From assembly GCF_902635505.1 (NCBI RefSeq), contig NC_045430.1:30957564-31021563 (forward strand): a stretch of DNA of 64,000 nucleotides, read 5' to 3'. The notes under the pieces were generated by a model. It was not told the origin of the DNA. It worked only from the letters and a program-made list of their open reading frames with translations, and searched no databases. Below, one piece after another: positions 62,301 to 64,000 of the stretch (position 1 is the first letter of the stretch; every line of letters begins with the position of its first letter). Source of the DNA: Sarcophilus harrisii. Lineage: Eukaryota > Chordata > Mammalia > Dasyuromorphia > Dasyuridae. A program made the translations under genes and the position numbers.

Positions 62301-62665
62301 TCTCTTTGGATGTTTATATTTTAGTATATTATTTCTATATTGCACATTATGTATATATACACACACATAAATATATGTACATACATAATAATGGACATAT
62401 ACATAATATACTTGCATATACTCATACATCAAGTAGGTATTTATTAAAGCTAATTTTTTGAAAGACAATATAAAAAAAAAACATGGATTAATGTTATAGT
62501 GGAAATTGTTGAAATTAAAGATAATGACTTTTGGAGGCATGAGAGTCTGCTTTGTACTGGTCTGAAAAACTGATTGAAGACTGGACCAAGAGGATTAATT
62601 AAAAGAAATGTATATCTGATACAAAGCCTACCTGCTTACAGAATCGCTTGTAGAACTTCCTTCTG
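2415..62665 (-). CDS. ANKRD26: ANKRD26-family gene (partial; spliced, about 26 exons)
   Basis: This is the extent of the whole gene; the exons are listed separately. Members of the ANKRD26 family carry N-terminal ankyrin repeats, a low-complexity acidic linker and a very long C-terminal coiled coil. ANKRD26 itself is known as a protein of the centriole distal appendage and signalling scaffolds. Here only linker and coiled-coil exons are present. Identity rests on several separated exons matching the family, as I remember it, in the right order: [47 protein letters not shown], and [13 protein letters not shown]. Exon phases chain correctly at nearly every junction. Compared with human ANKRD26, two blocks of the coil appear to be missing: one after RDREL and one before IQDVKRQ. 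Damage (a stop, indels, one frame conflict, L1 in an exon) suggests a decaying paralogue or errors in the assembly. A paralogue such as ANKRD30/36 or CCDC144 is possible. No ankyrin exon and no promoter lie in the window. Confidence 0.8.
2944..3110 (+). mobile_element. Marsupial tRNA-headed SINE
   Basis: It has the head ggtggcgcattggatagagc followed by a stretch related to gagttcaaatctgatctcagacacttaacacttaccagctgtgtg, ending in an A-rich tail. This is the common marsupial SINE form (Mar1/WALLSI type, name from memory). Confidence 0.85.
3111..3894. other. Intron, no recognised element
   Basis: This is AT-rich intron between the two most 3' exons. Nothing recognisable as a gene or named repeat; a poly-pyrimidine run lies at about 3730-3750. 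Confidence 0.5.
3895..4137 (-). CDS. ANKRD26: Coiled-coil exon ([20 protein letters not shown])
   Basis: The exon is 243 nt (81 codons), with acceptor ATTAAACAG and donor ACAG|GTTACT, phase 0 at both ends. It reads [40 protein letters not shown], ends [12 protein letters not shown]. It matches the family block that in human reads LDTKNQILQEELLSMKTVQKK and finishes with NLFLQ. The frame is intact. The family block lying before it in human (starting SEDEKEQLKK) is not found in this window. Confidence 0.8.
4138..5549. other. Intron, no recognised element
   Basis: This is AT-rich intron. The stretch 4640-5330 is somewhat less AT-rich, with two related phrases (gatattctggggaaacttgg near 5108 and catggatatcttaaagatac near 5168). 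It may be an old unrecognised repeat. No coding signal is seen. Confidence 0.4.
5550..5627. repeat. Perfect 78-bp palindrome with (TA)n centre
   Basis: The left arm aaatagaaaaataatgtgtg gagaagt (5550-5576) is exactly the reverse complement of 5601-5627. The 24-bp centre is alternating AT, itself self-complementary. It lies in an intron, with more (TA)n after it to about 5650. Confidence 0.95.
6060..6430 (+). mobile_element. Possible solo LTR fossil (uncertain)
   Basis: The stretch carries, in order, ccaatcag, a TATA-like agtatatatttt and a pyrimidine-rich run before ttgtcaggacactgaattg, an order typical of retroviral LTRs. I do not recognise the family, and no internal region is next to it. 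If real, it is an old solo LTR. Confidence 0.25.
6440..6836 (-). mobile_element. L1 5' UTR fragment, inverted
   Basis: It is GC-rich like the 5' UTR of L1 copy B and ends at 6815-6836 with aatctgccattcttgactcc acccct, the reverse of the L1 5' start motif. It is directly followed by an L1 3' part on the opposite strand. Confidence 0.6.
6838..8045 (+). mobile_element. L1 3' part (end of ORF2 and 3' UTR)
   Basis: The forward strand reads L1 ORF2 C-terminal coding: 7461-7658 gives [20 protein letters not shown], equivalent to the KMWYIHTMEYYAAIKND end of human ORF2. The 3' UTR and an A-rich end follow at about 8045. It is 5' truncated and has stops, so it is inactive. Confidence 0.8.
8095..8240 (-). 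mobile_element. MIR/CORE-SINE fragment
   Basis: A degenerate form of the MIR core in reverse is visible: tgaagaaattgaggcctgaag, then gtcaaaagtcatattgccag, then ttgagccaagactcaaattt. Confidence 0.5.
8462..8545. repeat. (TA)n/(TG)n simple repeat
   Basis: Alternating TA and TATG tract; intronic. Confidence 0.9.
8988..9081 (-). CDS. ANKRD26: Coiled-coil exon ([20 protein letters not shown])
   Basis: The exon is 94 nt, with acceptor ATTTTTATAG and donor TTTA|GTAAGT. It begins with one base and ends in phase 0. It reads [20 protein letters not shown] then [11 protein letters not shown]. It lines up with the family segment LKVTVKKQMDKIEELQKNLL. It joins exon 3895-4137 in frame. Its upstream partner would have to leave two bases. 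Confidence 0.75.
9690..9790 (-). mobile_element. MIR/CORE-SINE fragment
   Basis: The tail half of a MIR-type SINE is visible: gactcagggacacagtcagt, then gtcaggatttgaactctacc. Divergent. Confidence 0.4.
10292..11152 (-). mobile_element. LTR retrovirus fossil, Lys-tRNA primed, inverted arms
   Basis: On the minus strand an LTR of about 566 bp runs from about 11152 (start tgttggaatctttacaaatt) to about 10587 (end caccca ca). It is followed at 10560-10580 by cggcgcccgaacagggac, the primer-binding site for a Lys tRNA, which points to a class II (ERVK-like) endogenous retrovirus. At 10292 the same LTR start appears on the plus strand, so two LTR pieces face each other. No gag, pol or env frame is present. 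The element is broken, with nothing left but LTR and leader. Confidence 0.7.
11573..11641 (-). CDS. ANKRD26: Coiled-coil exon running into a stop ([20 protein letters not shown])
   Basis: The acceptor is ATTTTTATAG. From phase 0 it reads [22 protein letters not shown] and TAA. It matches the family's LQEAQDRHTEAVRCAEKMQD. The family coil continues beyond this point (exons 8988-9081 and 3895-4137), so this should be an internal exon ending with two bases. No GT donor in that phase is visible: the expected place reads TATAT|ATAAAA. Either the donor was lost by a change at its first base, giving a premature end, or a truncated isoform is used. Confidence 0.65.
   Translation of the reverse strand: MQEYQEQNKQLQQCINELKDYI
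11700..12509. other. AT-rich intron with simple repeats
   Basis: Intron with long TA-rich stretches (12060-12145, 12225-12365). No exon or named element is recognised. Confidence 0.7.
12510..12656 (-). CDS. ANKRD26: Coiled-coil exon ([10 protein letters not shown]...IDQAKKK)
   Basis: The exon is 147 nt (49 codons), with acceptor ATTTCTATCAG and donor AAAA|GTATGT, phase 0 at both ends. It reads [20 protein letters not shown], then [19 protein letters not shown] and KKK. It follows EKAEEE directly, as VVRQLQQELADTLKKQ follows EKAERE in human ANKRD26. A polyA run of nine at the donor is a likely site for length errors. Confidence 0.8.
12935..13070 (-). mobile_element. L1 3' end fragment
   Basis: In reverse it carries the 3' UTR words of the local L1 family: tttatttacaggttatatgt atgggtaa, and ttccccctcccccagatggc aggatg, with a T-run (reverse A tail) at 12937. 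It is very short, a 5' truncated copy. Confidence 0.75.
13071..15057. other. Intron, simple repeats only
   Basis: AT-rich intron. An A-run lies at 13508-13526 and a (CA)n(TA)n tract at 13758-13790. No further exon is recognised. Confidence 0.6.
15058..15673 (-). CDS. ANKRD26: Main coiled-coil exon, 205 codons
   Basis: The exon is 616 nt with an intact frame, acceptor AAAACTCTAG and donor GAGGAG|GTATGT-type (GAAGAG|GTATGT). It reads [15 protein letters not shown], a short Cys-containing insert ([14 protein letters not shown]), then a continuous heptad pattern with [54 protein letters not shown]-like ending [19 protein letters not shown] and NEKAEEE. Nearly every block lines up with the ANKRD26 C-terminal coil, including the string that in the family reads ERNKEL.NECNHLKER. 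This is the strongest single piece of evidence for the gene's identity. Confidence 0.9.
15674..16770. other. Intron, nothing recognised
   Basis: AT-rich intron. The piece 15940-16180 (cttccccctagaca to tcattacaagtc) may be a worn L1 3' end in reverse but is too decayed to call. Confidence 0.4.
16775..16920 (+). mobile_element. L2-like LINE or SINE fragment
   Basis: The phrase aacaagcattcattaagtat followed by tgtgctaagcattggagata is a degenerate version of a widespread mammalian L2-type 3' segment. Family name uncertain. Confidence 0.4.
16990..17400 (+). mobile_element. Old L1 3' end
   Basis: The forward strand carries the L1 3' UTR words ctcaaaggactcatgatgaa, ccagagaaagaactgatgaa, accatgactaatatggaaat and tttggaactcaaaatgttta, ending A-rich. 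It is more diverged than the copy at 19885-25983. Confidence 0.7.
17401..18382. other. Intron with an old unclassified repeat
   Basis: The stretch 17460-17830 (for example ggaaaatcattttggcagct) resembles a widespread old interspersed repeat of marsupials, but I cannot name it. No coding signal. Confidence 0.35.
18383..18546 (-). CDS. ANKRD26: Coiled-coil exon with VKIKK and [17 protein letters not shown]
   Basis: The exon is 164 nt. The acceptor TTCTCCTTGCCTTCAG has an excellent pyrimidine tract; an alternative lies at 18563/18564. The donor is GCAG|GTATGG. It reads [19 protein letters not shown] and then [20 protein letters not shown] plus two bases. It corresponds to the family segment around VKIKKMEDK and SQLEHQKVEWEREL. 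AG plus the A of the next exon gives Arg. About 200 residues of coil found next in human ANKRD26 are absent before [10 protein letters not shown]. Confidence 0.8.
19885..25983 (-). mobile_element. Near-full-length L1 (LINE-1), inactive
   Basis: This is about 6.1 kb on the minus strand, with the 5' end at about 25980 (agccaagatggtggag motif) and a 3' A-rich tail at 19885. In order it holds a 5' UTR of about 550 bp; ORF1 remains (24594-24776, [26 protein letters not shown]); the ORF2 endonuclease end (23095-23394, [23 protein letters not shown]); reverse transcriptase (22362-22577, [13 protein letters not shown]; 21785-22045, FEDDVMVY where the catalytic box is normally FADD); and the Cys-rich C-terminus (20398-20808, [26 protein letters not shown]). 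Many stops and frameshifts make it inactive. A 12-base direct repeat, ctctgcaatttt at 19873 and ctctgtaatttt at 25984, is a likely target-site duplication. It sits in the intron between exons 26654-26754 and 18383-18546, in the same direction as the gene. Confidence 0.9.
26654..26754 (-). CDS. ANKRD26: Exon with DDLTQ...[10 protein letters not shown] signature
   Basis: The exon is 101 nt, with acceptor AATTTATAG and donor CAG|GTTAAG. In the frame that matches the family it reads [17 protein letters not shown] then [13 protein letters not shown], ending in phase 0. This is one of the best family markers in the window. That frame needs one base from the previous exon, but the previous exon ends in phase 0. 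A one-base loss early in this exon or an unseen exon would explain it. In the frame actually delivered it reads [20 protein letters not shown], with a possible donor (CAG|GTACAG) straight after. Confidence 0.7.
26865..27125 (-). mobile_element. MIR/CORE-SINE
   Basis: In reverse orientation: agcactttaaaattttacaa, tcctcacaacaattttgtga, ttttacaaatgagaaaatag, and a tail part ending attcactatgcc. Confidence 0.65.
27419..27452 (-). CDS. ANKRD26: Micro-exon [11 protein letters not shown]
   Basis: This is a 34-nt exon with acceptor TTTGTCTTTTAG and donor ATAAG|GTAATG. Only one of its three frames is open, and it is the one demanded by the exon before (AG+G, Arg), giving [14 protein letters not shown]. 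It ends in phase 0, which does not fit the homologous frame of the next exon. Confidence 0.6.
28480..28800 (+). mobile_element. MIR-type and CORE-SINE fragments
   Basis: The stretch 28500-28600 has the words caatttacaaagaactttct and ccccccattttacaaatg (a reverse MIR core). The stretch 28610-28800 has ctgtgaataaactgcttatc and ggaggctggactacatgaca, then ctttcagttctcaatccatg (forward SINE tail). Two adjacent worn SINEs. Confidence 0.5.
29224..29367 (-). CDS. ANKRD26: Acidic/Ser-rich exon ([18 protein letters not shown])
   Basis: The exon is 144 nt, with acceptor GCCATGCATAG and donor TTAAG|GTAATC. It reads [18 protein letters not shown], then a Ser-rich run [15 protein letters not shown], then ETDSDEL plus two bases. 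Phase is the same at both ends. The acceptor is weak in pyrimidines. Confidence 0.7.
29880..30110 (+). mobile_element. CR1/L3-like LINE fragment
   Basis: Worn phrases (tatgccctgattagaacatg, cctgggagatatattttagg aaagacattt, ccagaggaga) fit the reverse-transcriptase 3' part of an old CR1/L3 LINE. Too decayed for a frame. Confidence 0.4.
30377..30400. repeat. (GT)n microsatellite
   Basis: An uninterrupted GT run; intronic. Confidence 0.95.
30709..30792 (-). CDS. ANKRD26: Exon [20 protein letters not shown]
   Basis: The exon is 84 nt, with acceptor TATTTTTAG and donor AGG|GTAAGT. It begins with one base (completing Gly) and ends with two. It reads [20 protein letters not shown] then EEKEIKI. 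Phases agree on both sides. Confidence 0.75.
30845..31260 (+). mobile_element. Old L1 3' fragment
   Basis: Forward L1 ORF2 C-terminal and 3' UTR words are visible in decayed form: ttgactaatgaatggctaaa caaattgtag, gtaaccaggacaacaatata, and aggaatgtttcactag. Confidence 0.6.
31261..32476. other. Intron, nothing recognised
   Basis: Apart from a T-run at 31530-31546, I see no exon or named element. Confidence 0.5.
32477..32694 (-). CDS. ANKRD26: Charged/coiled-coil exon ([20 protein letters not shown])
   Basis: The exon is 218 nt, with acceptor TTTCCTTTTAG and donor ATGG|GTAAGT. Phase 0 start, two bases left over. It reads [20 protein letters not shown], continues Glu/Lys-rich, and ends [10 protein letters not shown] plus GG. 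The frame is intact. The charged helix at its start continues the coil of the exon before. Confidence 0.75.
32695..34925. other. Intron with simple repeats and one MIR fragment
   Basis: TA/GT-rich tract at 32750-32860, A-rich purine run at 33350-33385, and a MIR core in reverse at 33540-33660 (gtgaggaagctgaagcacag, taagtaacttggtcaaaatt). No exon is recognised. Confidence 0.6.
34926..35689 (-). CDS. ANKRD26: Large central exon, 254 codons
   Basis: The exon is 764 nt with an intact frame, acceptor ATTACTTTAG and donor AAAAG|GTAGAT. It starts [19 protein letters not shown], runs through a Ser/Lys-rich hydrophilic middle ([19 protein letters not shown]) and ends in a coil-like stretch, [17 protein letters not shown] then [10 protein letters not shown], in phase 0. 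This matches the family's change from linker to coiled coil. The continuation joins [10 protein letters not shown] of the next exon. Nothing catalytic is seen. The long open frame among decayed neighbours argues that coding constraint lasted until recently. Confidence 0.8.
37435..39191 (-). CDS. ANKRD26: Coding minisatellite exon, about nine 62-residue repeats (frame broken)
   Basis: The exon is about 1757 nt, with acceptor TTTACTTTTCAG and donor AAAG|GTAGGA. Its 5' end reads [19 protein letters not shown]. It then consists almost entirely of tandem units of 180-186 bp, whose 62-residue product contains [39 protein letters not shown] and ECSKDMKLQ. The final unit diverges and ends KEKQKEVKK plus one base, which joins AC of the next exon to make Asp. 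The frame is not open throughout: there is an in-frame stop at 38952-38954 (TGT to TGA) and several 1-2 base deletions between about 38021 and 38790, many at runs of G, T or A. Copy 2 of the duplication lacks the exon altogether. The unit resembles nothing I know. It is basic/proline-rich and probably disordered. Confidence 0.65.
41604..41632 (-). pseudogene. Decayed micro-exon, copy 1 (EEFDLHDAD)
   Basis: This is the homologue of the copy 2 micro-exons. It keeps EEFDLHDAD and a donor (GATG|GTATTT). The acceptor that lines up with TATTACAG in copy 2 is TATTGCAC here, so the AG is lost. A CAG seven bases further in could act as a cryptic acceptor but would shift the frame. Skipping the exon keeps the frame, so it is probably not used. 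Confidence 0.5.
41762..41822 (-). CDS. ANKRD26: Linker exon, copy 1 ([20 protein letters not shown])
   Basis: The exon is 61 nt, with acceptor TTTCATAG and donor GGAG|GTAAGG. It reads [20 protein letters not shown] and leaves one base. The copy 2 twin uses a donor 18 nt further on. In copy 1 that site is no longer GT, and the internal GTAAGG, already in the right phase, serves instead. Confidence 0.6.
41913..41941 (-). CDS. ANKRD26: Micro-exon, copy 1 (HLRRNANGK)
   Basis: This is a 29-nt exon with acceptor TTTTTTCAG and donor AAAG|GTAACA. With the base before it, it reads [10 protein letters not shown] and ends in phase 0. It is the twin of 50605-50633. Confidence 0.6.
42579..42668 (-). CDS. 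ANKRD26: Linker exon, copy 1 only ([15 protein letters not shown])
   Basis: The predicted exon is 90 nt, with acceptor CTTTATAG and donor GTGG|GTATGG. It begins with two bases and ends with one, so phases fit both neighbours. It reads [19 protein letters not shown] and ends SVSVDNV. The matching sequence in copy 2 (about 51250-51345) has stop codons and no donor, so there the exon is dead. I recognise no family motif in it. Confidence 0.5.
45071..45167 (-). CDS. ANKRD26: Linker exon, copy 1 ([13 protein letters not shown])
   Basis: The exon is 97 nt, with acceptor TTTGATCAG and donor GAAG|GTAATA. It starts in phase 0 and leaves one base. It reads [20 protein letters not shown] and ends ISLGQYE. 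It is the twin of 53570-53666, in the same position within the duplicated block. Confidence 0.7.
45508..45570. repeat. (TA)n microsatellite
   Basis: A long TA run in the intron of copy 1. The same place in copy 2 (about 54003-54022) is far shorter. Confidence 0.9.
45640..45848 (+). mobile_element. Marsupial SINE with 3' extension
   Basis: Forward SINE words: ttggaatcaggaaaattcat, gagcaattcattaaatcctg tttgcctca, ggaaatgccaaaccacttct, and gttgaaaatgactgaacaa. The first part also occurs at 54771-54850, so the insertion predates the segmental duplication. Confidence 0.75.
45880..46160. repeat. TA/CA-rich low-complexity tract
   Basis: Long run of TA, ATATG and ACACA words; no coding signal. Confidence 0.8.
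46160..47020. other. Intron, nothing recognised
   Basis: Ordinary intron sequence with short open frames only. Nothing matches a family or shows splice-flanked coding. Confidence 0.5.
47023..47195 (-). mobile_element. Marsupial SINE with (CT)n at its tail
   Basis: In reverse: gctgaggcaattggggttaa gtgacttgcccagggtcaca ends tgtgccatctaactgccc, the reverse of the tRNA-like head. A (CT)n run at 47023-47051 replaces the A tail. Confidence 0.85.
47680..47995 (+). mobile_element. CR1/L3-like LINE fragment
   Basis: Worn words include gagatcttagaggtcatcca, aaggaagtgggggtatctag and gaagaacctgatttgttcta, as in old CR1/L3 3' ends. Confidence 0.35.
47996..48587. other. Intron, nothing recognised
   Basis: AT-rich intron between copy 1 and copy 2 of the duplication. 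No element named. Confidence 0.5.
48588..48664 (-). CDS. ANKRD26: Shortened duplicate of the large central exon ([11 protein letters not shown])
   Basis: The exon is 77 nt, with acceptor CAATTTAG and donor CAG|GTATGG. It reads [20 protein letters not shown] and ends RDQEQ in phase 0. The first part and the intron upstream match the start of exon 34926-35689 ([11 protein letters not shown]). After about the GGATCATCAG position the two diverge, so the duplication breakpoint falls inside the exon and a new donor closes it. It joins exon 45071-45167 in phase 0. Confidence 0.6.
50152..50196 (-). CDS. ANKRD26: Micro-exon [14 protein letters not shown] (second of a tandem pair)
   Basis: This is a 45-nt exon with acceptor TGTATTACAG and donor GATG|GTATCT. 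It has the same phase class as its neighbour 50300-50332 and reads [15 protein letters not shown]. It is 12 nt longer because the donor of the sister exon is not used here. Splicing on to exon 48588-48664 (G+AA, Glu) keeps the frame. Confidence 0.55.
50165..50440. repeat. Tandem 136-bp duplication carrying a micro-exon
   Basis: Two adjacent units share tctgtaatacaaatggggaa gaaggga (50196 and 50332), then atgaataccaaaatg and ctaaattatggaat, with about one difference in twelve by eye. Each unit contains one micro-exon with its own acceptor and donor. Confidence 0.9.
50300..50332 (-). CDS. ANKRD26: Micro-exon [10 protein letters not shown] (first of a tandem pair)
   Basis: This is a 33-nt exon with acceptor TGTATTACAG and donor ACAG|GTAAAG. 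It begins with two bases and ends with one, so it can be gained or skipped without changing the frame. It reads [11 protein letters not shown]. It lies 136 bp from a near-copy (50152-50196), and intron and exon were duplicated together. Confidence 0.6.
50436..50514 (-). CDS. ANKRD26: Linker exon, copy 2 ([18 protein letters not shown])
   Basis: The exon is 79 nt, with acceptor TTTCATAG and donor TTAG|GTAAAG. Phase 0 start, one base left over. It reads [20 protein letters not shown] and then EIKTKL. The twin exon in copy 1 (41762-41822) is shorter, because there the donor position used here has lost its GT and an upstream GTAAGG inside the exon takes over in the same phase. Confidence 0.65.
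50605..50633 (-). CDS. ANKRD26: Micro-exon, copy 2 (HTGRNPTAK)
   Basis: This is a 29-nt exon with acceptor TTTTCTCAG and donor AAAG|GTAATA. With one base from the exon before, it reads [10 protein letters not shown] and ends in phase 0. Its twin in copy 1 is 41913-41941 (HLRRNANGK), of identical length and phase. Confidence 0.65.
50634..53569. other. Intron of copy 2, includes a dead exon
   Basis: Matches copy 1 from 41942 to 45070. Near 51250-51345 lies the counterpart of exon 42579-42668, now with stops and no donor. No other element is recognised. Confidence 0.6.
53570..53666 (-). CDS. ANKRD26: Linker exon, duplication copy 2 ([13 protein letters not shown])
   Basis: The exon is 97 nt, with acceptor TTTGATCAG and donor GAAG|GTAAGA. 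It starts in phase 0 and leaves one base. It reads [20 protein letters not shown] and ends SDSLGQHE. Its twin is exon 45071-45167 ([13 protein letters not shown]), of the same length, phase and splice sites. The pair is direct evidence that exons were copied by the intragenic duplication. The trailing G joins AT of the next exon to make Asp. Confidence 0.75.
54098..54758 (+). mobile_element. 5'-truncated L1 inserted in copy 2
   Basis: Forward strand end of ORF2 (about 54150: the MEYY-type end) and 3' UTR (tacccagagaaagaacactg, aaaattacccatgcatatgt), A tail at 54740-54758. It is flanked by agaaatactgg (54087) and agaaatattgg (54759), a near-exact target-site duplication. The empty site is seen in copy 1 at 45628 (agaaatagtgg). 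It opposes the gene direction. Confidence 0.9.
55205..55460 (+). mobile_element. CORE/MIR-type SINE
   Basis: gtctcagacacttactagtt gtgtgaccctg, cagtttcctcatctataaaa tggtgatgat, and gtgcttagtgtagtgtctag in the right order. Confidence 0.8.
55785..55935 (-). mobile_element. Marsupial SINE
   Basis: In reverse: gaagcaattggagttaagtg ccttgtccaggatcacacag and ctcacccatctagctgtcc at the tRNA-like head end. Confidence 0.75.
55936..57004. other. Intron, simple repeats
   Basis: TA/GT tract at 56490-56540. No exon or named element otherwise. Confidence 0.5.
57005..59512 (+). mobile_element. HAL1 (half-L1) element
   Basis: About 2.5 kb in the forward direction. A 5' motif gaggaagatagaggagtaat is followed by a GC-richer leader to about 57580 and ORF1-like Lys/Glu-rich coding with stops (57700-58150). 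Then come the 3' words ggcctgtggcaaaaaatatc atatccagcaaaa, ccggaacttaacagaaaatt and an A-rich end at 59470-59512. No ORF2 is present, as expected for HAL1, which keeps ORF1 only. A (CA)n(TA)n tract at 59287-59337 lies near its 3' end. Inactive. Family call from memory. Confidence 0.6.
59513..60272. other. Intron, L1-like debris
   Basis: 59520-59850 has worn L1 ORF2-like words (agaattaatcctaaaaagaa, gcaccctgtacaaccaacat) and a (TTA)n run at 59762-59779; the remainder is AT-rich with nothing recognised. Confidence 0.4.
60273..60342 (-). CDS. ANKRD26: ANKRD26-like exon, DDELDFDMK linker
   Basis: The exon is 70 nt, with acceptor TTTTTGAAAG and donor AAG|GTAAAG. It reads [20 protein letters not shown] followed by DMK. 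The DDELDF motif is a recognisable mark of the ANKRD26 linker. It starts with the third base of a codon and ends in phase 0, which fits exon 53570-53666. The acceptor lacks a strong pyrimidine run immediately before AG, but homology supports the boundary. Confidence 0.75.
60740..61005 (-). mobile_element. Marsupial SINE with 3' extension
   Basis: In reverse: tctgactctttgtgatccca tctgg, ccagttcatttcacagatga, aggcaaacagggttacatgg, and cactgctttgcctagttgcc. Same family as the element at 45640. Confidence 0.8.
61370..61765. repeat. Pyrimidine-rich low-complexity tract
   Basis: Long C/T-rich run (61380-61500) and ctcctcctccttcaccaccacc-type runs to about 61660, with a T-run at 61665. No coding signal. 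Confidence 0.8.
61766..62631. other. Intron, (GT)n and TA-rich tract
   Basis: (GT)n at 62282-62301 and a TA/CA-rich stretch to 62430. Nothing else recognised. Confidence 0.6.
62632..62665 (-). CDS. ANKRD26: ANKRD26-like exon, acidic/Ser linker
   Basis: This is a 34-nt micro-exon. The acceptor is CTACAATAG and the donor CAG|GTAGGC. It reads [10 protein letters not shown], begins with the last two bases of a codon and ends with two bases (AG). These join the next exon's T to give Ser, yielding the continuous string SDSVS-S-VSDKP. That serine-rich stretch just before DDELDF fits the family linker. It is the most 5' exon I can support; the preceding exon must end with one spare base and lies outside the window or was not recognised. 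Confidence 0.7.
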
Positions 62666-64000
62666 CTATTGTAGGGAAAAAAAGTAAAATATAATTAAAA
62701 CTTAATACATAAATAGACGATGAAAAGCATAACTTTAAAGTACTTCTATAATGTGTAACATGAAAAGAATAATTTTAAAGCATTTCTATAATTTTTTTTG
62801 AGCAATGACAATATTACTGAAATGGAATTGTGCTATAGATAAATGTCTAAGTAGAATGAGATGAGTAGAAATAGGTGGTCATAAAGTATTAGATATCTGT
62901 GAGTGATTTGGTTACATTAACTGCTTCACACTAATAGAGCACAATTATCTCTAGCAGATACCATAAATAGAAGGAACAAGCTGCCATAACATAATTAATC
63001 TGGGCTTTTTCATGGAACTAATTAAAAAAAGGCCACATTGAGAAATTGACTTTGATCACCACAGTTCTCACAGATGGAATGTTTGGAGATGTAGTACTGC
63101 CACATGCAGCATGACATGGCATGACTTGCTTGCTCCATTATGTAAATCAGGGAAATCCAGAGACTTTGTTTAGTAAGACATATCTCTACCTCTTCTTCAT
63201 GAGCAAGAGGTCTAAAACAATGTGACTTGTCTACACCTCGACAGTCATTAGAACAAAAGGATTAATGAACAGCAAACCAATGTATTTTTGTCTTTTCAAG
63301 CCTTCCTGGGCAGGGAAGCAAAAAATAAAAACAAATCTTATCCTGTACAATGGACATCTATTATTTCTTCTGACCTTTGACTGCAAAATATAGTTCAAAA
63401 ATATTCAGCTGTACAGTAAAATAAGCACTTTTTTCTTTCTATCAACCATTACACGAATATAAGGGGAAGAATTAAGAAATGACCATTTGCCCATTTCACT
63501 GTGTATATTATTTTATTTGATTCATATCCATTCTCCAAAATTTACTTTTTCTAAATCATCCATCCCAATGTTGCCAGATTGCTTCTGAAATGGTTATATT
63601 CAAGTAAATATGAAATTTCATTAGTATGGAAATCATGATTATAAAAATCACCTTCATTGATAGAGTAATTATTATGAATTAATAAATTGAGGCACTGAGA
63701 GGTTAAGCAACCTGGATAGGGTCAATCAATTCGGGTGTATCACAAGTGGATTTGAACTGATGACTCCTAGTTGTAAAAGACAGCTTATTATGCCATTTTG
63801 CCAACTGGTTAGGACCTGCAAGAGTATTCACTGTGTCTTCAGAGACTGAGAATTTAGAATTCCCTCTACTCCCTGATGTATTTTGGAATTAAGATTTCTG
63901 TATAGAGCTTAATACATATTGGATTATCTAGTAATGGTTATTTGAGTAATAAATATGACTCTTACATTCTTTCTCCCCATTTAAACATAAGTAAGCTAAA
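62666..64000. other. Intron upstream of the first seen exon
   Basis: No exon was found. A reverse MIR-type SINE lies at 63665-63800 (attgaggcactgagaggtta agcaac, gtggatttgaactgatgact). The preceding exon must lie beyond the window. Confidence 0.6.

Noticed and set aside
62202-62540. 112-codon minus-strand frame rich in Tyr, Val and His-Thr
   Set aside because: Generated by (GT)n and TA-rich simple repeats; no coding evidence.

Overview
The window reads as marsupial nuclear DNA. It is AT-rich and intron-dominated. It carries tRNA-headed SINEs of the marsupial type (head motif near 2946, reverse copies near 47051 and 60740), CORE/MIR SINEs, marsupial-type L1 copies, a probable HAL1 (half-L1) element and a Lys-primed LTR fossil. 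I cannot tell an American from an Australian lineage. There are no bacterial genes, tRNAs, rRNAs or CRISPR arrays.

One host gene can be supported, on the minus strand, running from at least 62665 down to about 2415. I found some 26 exons by matching open frame, AG/GT sites and splice phase from exon to exon. The 3' exons encode long coiled coils that match, from memory, the ANKRD26 family (ANKRD26/30/36, CCDC144, POTE). The matching segments are SDSVSS...[14 protein letters not shown]...EDYDLP, VKIKK...SQLEHQK..RDREL, QLSKAE...[18 protein letters not shown] and [18 protein letters not shown]. The N-terminal ankyrin repeats and promoter would lie above 64000; the gene's original 3' end would lie below 1.

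Layout, in transcription order (high to low coordinates). 62.7-60.3 kb: two acidic linker exons. 59.5-57.0 kb: HAL1 in the intron. 54.85-48.6 kb and 45.85-35.7 kb: two copies of an intragenic segmental duplication, each with its own set of small exons. 39.19-37.44 kb: an exon made of about nine tandem 186-bp units (62 residues), present only in the 45.85-35.7 kb copy. 35.7-26.6 kb: central exons. 26.0-19.9 kb: a near-full-length L1 in the intron. 18.6-2.5 kb: coiled-coil exons, with LTR, L1 and SINE debris between them. 2.53-0 kb: one L1 inserted in the sense direction inside a coding exon, with a second L1 nested in it.

Most exon junctions agree in phase, but the gene as read here is probably damaged. 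The tandem-repeat exon has an in-frame stop and many short indels. Exon 26654-26754 is out of frame with its predecessor. Exon 11573-11641 runs into a stop and has no visible donor. The last exon seen is cut by L1. Some of the indels look like homopolymer errors in a hard-to-assemble repeat, so a decaying paralogue, a truncated but expressed gene and assembly error all remain possible. No new enzymatic or defence system is visible. The main interest is the architecture: exon birth by tandem and segmental duplication, a 62-residue coding minisatellite, and L1 capture of a coding exon.
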